This document shows positions 40,492-49,324 of a stretch of DNA of 64,000 nucleotides, piece after piece; positions within the stretch are counted from its first letter, which is position 1; every line of letters starts with the position of its first letter. The stretch comes from Bacteroidota bacterium (lineage in GTDB: Bacteria; Bacteroidota; Bacteroidia; Chitinophagales; Chitinophagaceae), in NCBI GenBank assembly GCA_016712665.1, contig JADJQP010000006.1, positions 62,001 to 126,000 of the forward strand, in the 5' to 3' direction. Made by a program: the position numbers and the translations under genes. The notes beneath the pieces are model-generated. The model did not search any database and was not told the origin of the DNA. It worked only from the letters and a program-made list of their open reading frames with translations.

Positions 40492-41739
40492 ATGAAAAAA
40501 CAGCTTATCCTATTTTTAGTGCTCCTGATTAATCTCAGCAGTGTCTATGCAAGAAGTATTACTTTCAGAATTATTAATAACTCAAACACCACCTTCTTTA
40601 GAAGCAAAGTGGAAGATAACCCTGAAAAAGGCTACTGCAATCTTACAATGCCAGATCAGAACCTTCTCCAATGGGATCACTTGGAGCCAGGCAGAGAATG
40701 TGTGTTCAAAATTGTCAATGAAAGAGCCTTTTGTGGTTTGGAAGGATTTGTTGAATGGTCGACCTCTATTAATAATAAATTGTATTTAATCAATATGACA
40801 TTTGATATCCCTTTTGTGGGAGGCAACGAATTTGTGTATTCATGCTCTTATCCATTCGTTATGAAACATTTTAGTGGTGATGGTGAAGGAGGTGAAGTTG
40901 AACTTGTATTTGAATTAGCTGGCTCCATTCCACAACAGGCAGACCCAGCACCACCACCACCTCCTCCACCCCCAATAAATTTACCTGTAACGGGCAATAA
41001 AACCTTCAAGGGGCATATATACTGGGACTCAGATGAAGTAGGCCTGCCCCCTAGTGGAAATATGCAACAAAAGTTTCTAAATTATTTAACCACCGCCTTT
41101 AAAGTAGAAATGCTAGCGCCAACACAATTTGCAAGAAATAGCGATGGCAGCGGCAGTGAAACCTATAATGGAATGAACGGATATTATACAAATTTTGAAA
41201 AATTAAAAAACGCAAAAATAGTATTTAAAGATGGCAGAGAGGAGGAAAACCAGCAAATGGAGAAATACAATATCATGAAGAATAATAAACAAAAAATAAA
41301 TTTTTACATCAGCAATCTGCCAGAAAATATACCAATCAATATTTCAATCAATACAAAAAATGCAAATTGGGACGCTGGAAAAAAAACGCCAAAACCACCA
41401 GCCAATAAGGAATCAAAATGGATGGTATTTATTCATGAAAAAAAGAAAGATGAGCAGTCAATATCTTATGAAGTAAATGGTGCCTGGTTTTTTGGAGATG
41501 GTGGATATTCATCCGATAACATTACACCCATCACACTTGGCTTGCTGCAACAAATGAAACAAAAGACTAATTTATTACACTTTATTCCCTTAAAAGGCGA
41601 ACTAAAAAGAAAGATAGTGACCCCGATAACAAAGCAGAAGTTGACTGAAAGCAACGAAATCAAATCCCAGCCCATTAATACCCACGTAAATCAAAAAGTG
41701 AATATACAGAGGAATCAATCATTCAAGCAAAAACAATAA
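40492..41739 (+). CDS. second aegerolysin-like protein with Pro-rich linker
   Basis: The protein has 415 residues with signal peptide MKKQLILFLVLLINLSSVYA. The N-terminal domain parallels the first copy: RSITFRIINNSNTTFF, LEPGRECVFKIVNERAFCGL then EGFVEWST, NMTFDIPFVGGNEFVYS, GEVELVFELAG. A linker of about ten prolines follows (about residues 152-165), then the same extra domain (GNKTFKGHIYWDSDEVGLPP, APTQFARNSDGSGSETYNG, NGYYTNFEKLKNAKI). The tail is Lys/Gln/Asn-rich. The two copies differ widely, so the duplication is old, and conservation of both suggests separate roles (for example two lipid specificities). It begins 11 bp after the cytolysin stop. Confidence 0.65.
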   Translation: MKKQLILFLVLLINLSSVYARSITFRIINNSNTTFFRSKVEDNPEKGYCNLTMPDQNLLQWDHLEPGRECVFKIVNERAFCGLEGFVEWSTSINNKLYLINMTFDIPFVGGNEFVYSCSYPFVMKHFSGDGEGGEVELVFELAGSIPQQADPAPPPPPPPPINLPVTGNKTFKGHIYWDSDEVGLPPSGNMQQKFLNYLTTAFKVEMLAPTQFARNSDGSGSETYNGMNGYYTNFEKLKNAKIVFKDGREEENQQMEKYNIMKNNKQKINFYISNLPENIPINISINTKNANWDAGKKTPKPPANKESKWMVFIHEKKKDEQSISYEVNGAWFFGDGGYSSDNITPITLGLLQQMKQKTNLLHFIPLKGELKRKIVTPITKQKLTESNEIKSQPINTHVNQKVNIQRNQSFKQKQ

Positions 41740-41766
41740 AAACAAATAGTAAATCAAAACAATATC

Positions 41767-42444
41767 ATGAAAAACAAAATAATATCTCTCATCTTCATCA
41801 TACTTTATGCGTTGAACACCAACGCACAAATTTCAAGGCAAGCAAAAATAACGAACGTAAATCGGATTGAAAAAGCATCCCGTTACAAAATACCTGAAAG
41901 CCTTGTCTACGTCATTCCTTATAGCGAATACGCTCACGCAAAATATACCGGAAGAATCAATCGTCAAACCTCAGACACAATAATGATGCGTGATTTGCAA
42001 TATGATTTTAATTGGACTTTGGCCAAACTCTCCGAGGATCGATTTTCTTTTGTGGGACCAGAAGAAGTTACCGCCGTGAAGCAAGTGTATATCTGCAAGC
42101 CACAAGGACCAATAGTAAATCCATCTGATCAAAACTTAAAACAATGGGATTATGCCGCATTATGTCTTTCAGACGGACATATCATTTATGTGCAAATTAA
42201 TGCGCCCTTTCGGCTTAATAAAAACAGTACCAACGGTAGCGGATACTTGCAATTTTATGAATATTATGATAAAGGAAGGTTTCATACTATTCAAGTATCG
42301 TGGGATGTGTATATGCAAAAATGGATTGCCAATAAAGAGGCCTATGAAACAAATGCCTATCTAAAAAATGGAGCTACGATTGAAGCCATTTATAGCTATT
42401 ACGATTTAACAACTGAATTTTTTGACCATACAAAAACCAAATAA
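41767..42444 (+). CDS. secreted protein of unknown function in toxin operon
   Basis: The protein has 225 residues with signal peptide MKNKIISLIFIILYALNTNAQ. The mature part (VIPYSEYAHAKYTGRINRQT, GYLQFYEYYDKGRFHTIQVS, SYYDLTTEFFDHTKTK) is rich in aromatic residues and looks beta-structured. No domain is recognised. It is 27 bp after the second aegerolysin-like gene and 24 bp before the next gene, in the same operon. Confidence 0.6.
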   Translation: MKNKIISLIFIILYALNTNAQISRQAKITNVNRIEKASRYKIPESLVYVIPYSEYAHAKYTGRINRQTSDTIMMRDLQYDFNWTLAKLSEDRFSFVGPEEVTAVKQVYICKPQGPIVNPSDQNLKQWDYAALCLSDGHIIYVQINAPFRLNKNSTNGSGYLQFYEYYDKGRFHTIQVSWDVYMQKWIANKEAYETNAYLKNGATIEAIYSYYDLTTEFFDHTKTK

Positions 42445-42468
42445 AATAAACCCACTAAATTAGCGAAC

Positions 42469-43503
42469 ATGAAAAAACTAATTATTATTTTCTTAATCCT
42501 CTTTATTGCTTCTCAATTTTCAAATGCACAAACCGAAACTCCACCAAAACGAACAGGTCAAAAAACGGTTGAAGGCTCAAAAAAAATCAATGACAAAACA
42601 AAAGAATACAGCGAAACAAGTCTTGAAGCCTCCGAAAATATTAAACAATCTGCAGATAATTTAAAATCGGTAGCCAACAACCTCAAAGGAGTCGTGATGA
42701 TTTTTGAACCTATTACCAAATGGCACTTTTTTAAGAAAAAAGAAAATAAACTTGGGCAGGAAAAGCAAAGCAGACAAGCCGCTCAAAGCGACTATAATCC
42801 AAACAATAGCGAAACACCACCGCCGCCACCACCTAATGATTACAATAATTACAGCAATGAGGGGGGAAATTCAAATCAAAACAATACAAATAGTGGTGCA
42901 AATAATAGCAATAATCAATCAAACAATTTTGGCACACCCGAAAACAGCAATTACAATGAAGACGGCACGCTCAATTGTGGCCACCAAAAAAATGGGCAAT
43001 ATGGGAATTGTATCGATTTGTTGCAAGGCACTGTTGTTGGCATGGGTGAAGCCGCTGAAAACCCATCAAAAATTGATTTAATTTTCTTTGCTCAATATGA
43101 TGGTCTTTCTTATTCTTTGTACTCCCCTTACGAAGCGGCTAATGGACTTAACGAAGGCAATTGGGGTGGCGTAGGTGCTTGGAGAGACAGAAACGAAACT
43201 GAAATTGCACAAACCAAATTGACGATTGGACAATTTGAAAAAATTCAAACCAATACCCAATTACTGAATGTGCTAAAAAATACCAACGGCTATTCGGGAT
43301 ATTTTTATACACCAAACAAAATGGATGGCAGGGTATTTGCCGTAAAATTAATGCAAGACAAAAGGGAGCTCAATGCCTTATTGGCAGTGTATAAACAATA
43401 TGGCGGTGGCGGAGGCAATGGCTATTTAAAAATAAAAATTAAAGTGCAGGCAATAGACAATAATCGGGATGGCTATGTGGATGAAAATGCTTATAATAGA
43501 TGA
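42469..43503 (+). CDS. secreted Asn-rich protein with C-terminal EF-hand-like loop, unknown
   Basis: The protein has 344 residues with signal peptide MKKLIIIFLILFIASQFSNAQ. Residues 25-75 form an amphipathic helical stretch (SLEASENIKQSADNLKSVAN). Residues 110-165 are Pro- then Asn/Gln/Gly/Ser-rich low complexity. A folded C-terminal domain (IDLIFFAQYDGLSYSLYSPY, NGYSGYFYTPNKMDGRVFAV) ends with DNNRDGYVDENAY, close to a calcium-binding EF-hand loop. Last gene of the operon. Function unknown. Confidence 0.6.
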   Translation: MKKLIIIFLILFIASQFSNAQTETPPKRTGQKTVEGSKKINDKTKEYSETSLEASENIKQSADNLKSVANNLKGVVMIFEPITKWHFFKKKENKLGQEKQSRQAAQSDYNPNNSETPPPPPPNDYNNYSNEGGNSNQNNTNSGANNSNNQSNNFGTPENSNYNEDGTLNCGHQKNGQYGNCIDLLQGTVVGMGEAAENPSKIDLIFFAQYDGLSYSLYSPYEAANGLNEGNWGGVGAWRDRNETEIAQTKLTIGQFEKIQTNTQLLNVLKNTNGYSGYFYTPNKMDGRVFAVKLMQDKRELNALLAVYKQYGGGGGNGYLKIKIKVQAIDNNRDGYVDENAYNR

Positions 43504-43648
43504 GGCATTTAAATAAACCCCATTTAAACCATGGATAATCATTGCGAAATATTGTTAACCCTCGTGAAATATTCATTGACGAATCATGGATCAAATAAAT
43601 AGAACCCTTAACCACAAAAAATTACCTTTACTTCTAAAAAAACAAGTG

Positions 43649-46257
43649 ATGAAATATATTAATTCCATTTTCTTTTTTTTCCTATCTCTAAATGTATTTG
43701 CATTGGATGGCAACCATACACCTTTGATGATGGTTGATCAATTTGGATACAAAGAAATTTCAAAAAAAATATGCATTATCGGTAGTCCTCAATCCGGATA
43801 CGATTTTACGATTCCTGCTTCGGGTTATATCCCCGGCGCCACTTTGCAATTAAAAAATAGCACAGATAATACTGTGGTATTTAGTGGCGCACCTACCGTA
43901 TGGAATGCTGGAGGTACTCATAACCATAGTGGAAATAAAATATGGCACTTCGACTTTTCGGCATTTACTTCACCTGGCAACTATTATGTGTACGACCCAA
44001 GTAATAATACCAGAACCTATCCTTTTACGATTCACAACCAAGTGTACGACACCCTATTTATTAAAGCGCAAAGGTTTTATTATCATCAACGTTGCGGCAT
44101 CGCAAAAACTGCAGGTAATGCGGGAGCCAACTATGCCGACGCTATATGCCATAATGGTGCAAACCAAGATGCTCATTGTCGCGCAGCATGGGATGTAAAT
44201 AATCCAGCACTTGAAAAAGATATGAGTGGTGGTTGGCATGATGCAGGCGATTACAATAAATATGTAACGTATGCAAGTAGAGCCTTAGAATACTTATTGA
44301 CCGCCTACGAACAAAACCCATTAGTATTTGGCGATAATAATAATATTCCAGAAAGTGGTAATGGTGTGCCTGATATCATCGATGAAATAAAATGGGAATT
44401 GGACTGGCTTCTCAAAATGCAGGAGAATGCTGCCGGCGCAAATCAAGGTGCTGTGTATTATAAAACCTCTGTACAATGTTTCGAAAATACAGCTTCACCT
44501 CCGTCTGCAGATGCAAATGTGCGGGTGTATGGTGGCATTTCACAATCGGCTACAAGATGTTTTGCCAAGACCATGGCCCATGCCTGTTTGGTGATGAAAA
44601 AAATTCCGAATGCCAACGCTTATGCCAATACACTAATAACCTCGTATGCCGCAAATCTTTTGTCAAAAGCAGAACTTGCCTGGACCTGGTTACTAGCAAA
44701 CCCTTCACCCTCTCTATACAACAACCTAGGATTTGGAGCAGGTAACGGTACCTGTAATGGCGGCACAACGGCTACTGCGATAGATGAAGATTACGATGCC
44801 TCATTTCAAGCTCCGGCCTTTTACATGCAAATTACCGAACGAGTGTTAGCATCAGTATACTTATATGCGGCGACCAATACCCTCGCCTACAAATCTTACT
44901 TTGATGCAAACTATGCCAATACGCATCCCATTTTATGGTCTTTTTGGACACCACATGAACAGCGAACACAAGACGCCTTGCTATACTACACTTCCTTACC
45001 TGTAGCGGAATCACCTGCCGGTGTAAGTCCTACTCCTGCTGTTGTTGCAGATATAAAATCATCCGCAATATTAGGCGCGTATACAAATACAGGAAGCCCC
45101 TACTCTTTTGCCAATCTATATAATGGTGCAAGTGGCAATCCCATTCCCAACAACCCTTATTTCGCGTATTTGCAAGCTGCAGATTACACTTTCAATAGCA
45201 ATGAACCCATGTGCAATTTTGGCAATTTGTATTTTGGAATGAAAAATCACAATACCGATCCATCTCATAACACGCAGTATGAAAATAATGCGCCGCATTT
45301 TTTACATTATATTCATGGTGTCAATCCAACAAATTGGGCTTTTGTAAGTAATGCTTCTAGTCTTGGTGCCGAAAATTCCTTGGGTGAAATTTACCATGGT
45401 TGGTTTAAGCATGGCTCCATTTGGGACTGGGATACCAACGATGATATGATTGCAGATCAAGTGCCGTATAAAGGACCGCCCCCTATGTTTGTACCTACAG
45501 GAGTTTGCAAAGATTTATTGAATGGCAACGGCGGAGAAGGTGTTCCTGCTTCTTTTCCCTTGTATCTTCAAAGTGGGGGCAACGACCCTATCATGAAAAA
45601 TACAGACTGTTCAATAATAGCAACTACCTCTCCTCTTTTAAAATGAATGAAGTAGGATTATATGTACAAGGTGCTTATATCCGATTACTCTCCAATCAAG
45701 TGAGTAACAATACTCCGGTAATATCTTTGCCCATAAGTTCGTTGGGTCTAACTGCATCCTCAAATAATGATAGAGAGGTTTCATTAAACTGGACGACCTT
45801 CTCCGAATTAAATTGCAAGGAATTTTGGATTCAAAAAAGTAGCAATGGCTCCGACTACCTCACATTGCAGGTAGTGAGCAGTAAAGCAAATCACGGCAAT
45901 AGTGAACAGGATTTACATTATGCGGTTAAGGATACAAATCCGTTTTCGGGACATAATTATTATCGCTTACAGCAATTTGATTTAGACGGAAATAGTCATT
46001 TCAGTAATGTGATAGACTATATTTGGAAAAATCAGATTCAGGTGAGTATCTATCCAAATCCTGTGAGCGATTTACTAGAAATAATAATTCAAGAATTGCC
46101 TATTGGAAATATTACCATTCAAATAACGGATATGAGCGGAAATGAGGTATTCCAAAACACTATAGTGTCGCATCAAAGCCAGCAGCATCAAACCATCTCT
46201 CTAAAACATCTGGCAACCGGACTGTACACCCTGCAAGTATTATCGAATCAAAAATAG
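43649..46257 (+). CDS. glycoside hydrolase family 9 (cellulase) with T9SS tail (one frameshift)
   Basis: The start is at MKYINSIFFFFLSLNVFA; upstream codons are not signal-like. An N-terminal cellulase Ig-like domain (MMVDQFGYKEISKKICII) precedes the GH9 (alpha/alpha)6 barrel. The nucleophile-activating Asp motif is GGWHDAGDYNKYVTYAS (about residue 190). The frame breaks at 45596-45600 (A5); one more A gives NDPIMKKYRLFNNSNYLSSF and restores MNEVGLYVQGAYIRLLS, which holds the catalytic acid Glu. The C-terminus has a beta-sandwich domain and a T9SS sorting tail (VSIYPNPVSDLLEI). Likely activity: endo- or exo-glucanase on beta-1,4-glucan. Length is about 870 residues. TACCTTTA at 43623-43630 may be its -7 element. 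Confidence 0.88.
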
Positions 46258-46405
46258 TTTATAACGCTGCTATTAAGAAAGATAATTTATAGGCAAGATT
46301 GGGAACAGATTAATTCGAAGTGAAAGCCACTGTCAAAAAATTTACTTCTAGATCAAGACCTTGGGGCAAATGCCACTTCGCGCTATAATCACGCGAGTCA
46401 TTTCT

Positions 46406-47173
46406 TTATGCAACTCCAAACAATTCCTGTGCATTTTCAGTAGTAATATTTTCCACTTCCTCTAAGTCGACTCCCTTGAGTTCGGCTAGCTTTTGCGCCA
46501 CCAAAGTTACATAAGCACTCTCATTTCTTTTGCCTCGATGTGGCACCGGAGTGAGATATGGGGCGTCGGTTTCAAGTACGATATGTTTCAGGTCAATATG
46601 CTGCACCACTTCCTGCAAGCCGGCATTTTTATAAGTTAAAACGCCACCAATTCCTAAATAAAATCCCATATCTGTAATTTGTTTTGCCGTTTCTAGGCTA
46701 CCACTAAAGCAATGAAATACGCCTCTAACACCTCGAGACTGAAATTCTTTTACAATATCAATAGTGTCTTTGGTAGATTCGCGTGTGTGAATTACAATGG
46801 GCAAGTTGTATTGGAGTGACCATTCAATTTGTGTTCTGAAAGCTGATTTCTGTTCATGTACAAATGTCTTGTCCCAATAATAATCGAGCCCTATTTCACC
46901 CACCGCGGCAAACTTTCTTTGGCTTAGCCATTGCTCCACAATTTTCAATTCATCAGCAACATGCTCCTTTACATAACAAGGATGTAAACCCATCATGGCA
47001 AAACAATGATCAGGAAATTCTTTTTCTACTGCAAACATCCCTTCTATGGTAGTAGAATCGCAATTGGGTAAATACATTTTTTCGACACCTTCATTGATTG
47101 CAGTTTGAATCATGGCAGTTCTGTCACTATCAAATTTTTCATCGTAAATATGGGTGTGGGTGTCTATATACAT
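46406..47173 (-). CDS. tatD: TatD-family metal-dependent hydrolase
   Basis: The protein has 255 residues in the amidohydrolase TIM-barrel. Metal-ligand motifs are IDTHTHIYDEKF (His-x-His), AVGEIGLDYYWD (Glu), PIVIHTRES (His), RGVFHCFSGS (His) and VLETDAPYLTPVPHRG (Asp). Family members are 3'-5' exonucleases or D-aminoacyl-tRNA deacylases. Length and motif spacing are normal. Confidence 0.93.
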   Translation of the reverse strand: MYIDTHTHIYDEKFDSDRTAMIQTAINEGVEKMYLPNCDSTTIEGMFAVEKEFPDHCFAMMGLHPCYVKEHVADELKIVEQWLSQRKFAAVGEIGLDYYWDKTFVHEQKSAFRTQIEWSLQYNLPIVIHTRESTKDTIDIVKEFQSRGVRGVFHCFSGSLETAKQITDMGFYLGIGGVLTYKNAGLQEVVQHIDLKHIVLETDAPYLTPVPHRGKRNESAYVTLVAQKLAELKGVDLEEVENITTENAQELFGVA

Positions 47174-47208
47174 ATGGAGGTAATTTTGTTGTGCGCAATT
47201 AGCACTAT

Positions 47209-47661
47209 TTATTCTAGATTTTCCAAATCATACATGTCCTTTACTCTTCCTGATTCACGCTTATTCCTCTTTAAATCATTTAAGTGTATAATACGCATTG
47301 GAATTTCTTCAAAAATGGTCTCGATAGAATTTTCATACACTTCCTCGAAATCTAGTAAACTAATCCTTTTGATAATATCAATGGAAACAGGTGGCCTGCC
47401 AAATGAAAACACATCAATTGCCTCATTGTGTAAAAAGTTAAATTCTGTCATATCAAATAGGGCTAACCCAAATCTAGTATACGCATCCTTCAAACAATTA
47501 TAGTTCGTAGATGACACCTCAACAAATAGGTCCAAATCGCCGGTAGTTCTTGAAAATCCATGATAAATAACTGAATAGCCCCCAATCAGCACATATTTTA
47601 CCTTTGCCTGATTTAATGCAATAATAAAATCTTTAAAATCATCGTTAAAAATATTACCCAT
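47209..47661 (-). CDS. nucleotidyltransferase-like protein
   Basis: The protein has 150 residues with the minimal nucleotidyltransferase core: VLIGGYSVIYHGFSRTTGDL, including the GG(x)S/V and TGDLDLFVE motifs (catalytic acids in DLDLF), followed by VFSFGRPPVSIDII and a short helical tail (NKRESGRVKDMYDLENLE) typical of the AbiEii/DUF6036-like group. It overlaps the small ORF upstream by 8 bp, suggesting a co-translated pair. A toxin/antitoxin or abortive-infection role is possible but unproven. Confidence 0.75.
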   Translation of the reverse strand: MGNIFNDDFKDFIIALNQAKVKYVLIGGYSVIYHGFSRTTGDLDLFVEVSSTNYNCLKDAYTRFGLALFDMTEFNFLHNEAIDVFSFGRPPVSIDIIKRISLLDFEEVYENSIETIFEEIPMRIIHLNDLKRNKRESGRVKDMYDLENLE

Positions 47662-47854
47662 TTAATTTCCTTGTCGAAAAAACGGTTTTATCCATTTTAG
47701 GTGCTTGATGTAAAGGGTAATTAAATGCTACACTCTGCAGGTAGGCAAATGCTTCCTGTTTTTCAAAAACGGAAACGTTTTTATAAGGAGCGCTGTCTTT
47801 TTTTTGTTCAAAAATTTTACTTGTATGAAATGTAGTTCGATCTAATAAAAGCAT
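47654..47854 (-). CDS. small protein overlapping the nucleotidyltransferase gene
   Basis: A 66-residue basic protein (MLLLDRTTFHTSKIFEQKKD, ending STRKLNG) overlaps the next gene by 8 bp. No domain is recognised. Translational coupling and small size fit the partner (possible antitoxin or adaptor) of the nucleotidyltransferase. Confidence 0.55.
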   Translation of the reverse strand: MLLLDRTTFHTSKIFEQKKDSAPYKNVSVFEKQEAFAYLQSVAFNYPLHQAPKMDKTVFSTRKLNG

Positions 47855-47882
47855 AGTGCAAAGTTATAATATTTTAGGCAAG

Positions 47883-48512
47883 CTATAAATTAATCTTCTT
47901 AAAATTCCATAGTTGTTTGGTACAAAAATGCAAAAAGTTAGGTAAGGTATACTCAAGTCGTTGCCATGCTTTTTCGCTATCGTGAAAAACAATAATGGAA
48001 CCGGGCTTTGTGGTTTGCATTACATTATTAAGACATTGTTCTGCGCTTAATGTAATATCAAAATCACCGCTCAATACATCCCACATAATAATTTTCATTT
48101 TAGGAAATAGCTTCTCAATGCCGATAGCCTGCGCATAGGTGATCCGTCCATAGGGCGGTCTGAAAATATTACTCCGAATTACCTGATTTGCCTTTCCAAT
48201 ATTTTTAAAGTAATGAAAATTATTTGATTTCCATCCATTCAGATGATTGTAGGTATGATTTCCGACTGCATGTCCTTCGTCTAAAATTCTTTGATAGATT
48301 TCGGGATACTCCTCCACATTTTTTCCGATGCAAAAGAACGTAGCCTTTGCATTATACGCCTTTAACTGATCCAATACAAAAGGAGTAACTGTCGGATGTG
48401 GGCCATCATCAAAGGTCAGATATACACTATTGGCATGATCGTTAATATGCCATATACATCTATTGTAAATCGCCTTCAGCAGTACAGCGGTTTTTATTAA
48501 GTAATTTCTCAT
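47883..48512 (-). CDS. NodB-type polysaccharide deacetylase
   Basis: The protein has 209 residues. NodB motifs appear in order: catalytic base and metal Asp in YLTFDDGPHPTVTPFVL, metal His pair in GNHTYNHLNGW, FRPPYGRITYAQAIG, and the His in IIVFHDSEKAW. The N-terminal 25 residues are partly hydrophobic and may anchor the protein. It likely removes N-acetyl groups from a surface polysaccharide or peptidoglycan. It starts 4 bp inside the end of the M28-like gene. Confidence 0.88.
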   Translation of the reverse strand: MRNYLIKTAVLLKAIYNRCIWHINDHANSVYLTFDDGPHPTVTPFVLDQLKAYNAKATFFCIGKNVEEYPEIYQRILDEGHAVGNHTYNHLNGWKSNNFHYFKNIGKANQVIRSNIFRPPYGRITYAQAIGIEKLFPKMKIIMWDVLSGDFDITLSAEQCLNNVMQTTKPGSIIVFHDSEKAWQRLEYTLPNFLHFCTKQLWNFKKINL

Positions 48513-49324
48513 TGCTTGTACCGCGTTAAGGTTTCATAAATCATATTAACCACAGCAGACATCCTCTGATAATCTAAGGTTTCATAAGTATCCACGTCAT
48601 AATGATAATACTTATTTCTGTAAGGTCCGGTATTGGAAATGCTCACTGTAGGGTAACCCATTTTTACATAGGCAGCCTGGGTTTTCTCCGAAAATTTCTT
48701 CCAGCTAAATAGAGGCTTAAAACTGACAACCTTCAATCCCTTTACATATTGCTTACAGTATCGTCGAATTTGATTGGGAAAAAGGCCAGCCTGCTTCTCT
48801 AGGTACAAACTAATAAAATTGCCACGATGTCCATATAACCACTTAAAATAGTTTCGGGGATAATGCTGGGTATGGGGCACATCTGTAAAAAATCCAATTC
48901 CGTCGAGTGTCAACACCCCCAAAACCTTTATATTATTCTCCATCAAAGACCTTGCATGCATAAAATTTCCCCATTTTTCCGCACTTAGACTATCATAATC
49001 ACATAAAGTAAAAGCCACCAGATCAATTCGAAAGGGTAAGTTCTTAATTTTGGAAAGCAAACGAGTCAATTCAATCAACGCAGCTACCCCGCTCGCATTG
49101 GCATCCGCACCAGGTGTATTGCCTTGCACGTCATAATTGGCACCTACTATGATGCGATAACCGGTATCGGGACCCACCGAGGCTACCACATTCTTGAAAA
49201 GTACCCGTTCTATTTCATACTTCTGAAAAAAAACACGTTGGGTATACCGCAAAAAATTGGTCCGAATATAATCTGCAGCACCTAGGCGGTGTCCGAACCG
49301 CTCTCTATAGCTATTTATTTGCAA
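48509..49324 (-). CDS. M28-family peptidase-like protein, metal ligands replaced, N-terminus truncated
   Basis: The aminopeptidase Y/M28 fold is clear (YRIIVGANYDVQGNTPGADA, NASGVAALIELTRLLSKI, LDGIGFFTDVP). But the first zinc His is Asn (GANYDV), the bridging Asp is Ala (GADAN) and the usual Glu-Glu pair is CDYDS, so catalysis is unlikely. The final His (YYHYDVDTYE) remains. Homology begins only at AADYIRTNF (about 49279), with no signal peptide; residues before that are antisense of gltX. The family normally has 60 or more extra N-terminal residues. The stop overlaps the deacetylase start (4 bp), so the two are one unit. Confidence 0.65.
   Translation of the reverse strand: MQINSYRERFGHRLGAADYIRTNFLRYTQRVFFQKYEIERVLFKNVVASVGPDTGYRIIVGANYDVQGNTPGADANASGVAALIELTRLLSKIKNLPFRIDLVAFTLCDYDSLSAEKWGNFMHARSLMENNIKVLGVLTLDGIGFFTDVPHTQHYPRNYFKWLYGHRGNFISLYLEKQAGLFPNQIRRYCKQYVKGLKVVSFKPLFSWKKFSEKTQAAYVKMGYPTVSISNTGPYRNKYYHYDVDTYETLDYQRMSAVVNMIYETLTRYKQ

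Noticed and set aside
45505..46257. Independent gene for the C-terminal GH9 part
   Set aside because: It lacks a start and signal and continues the GH9 barrel once one A is restored at 45596-45600.
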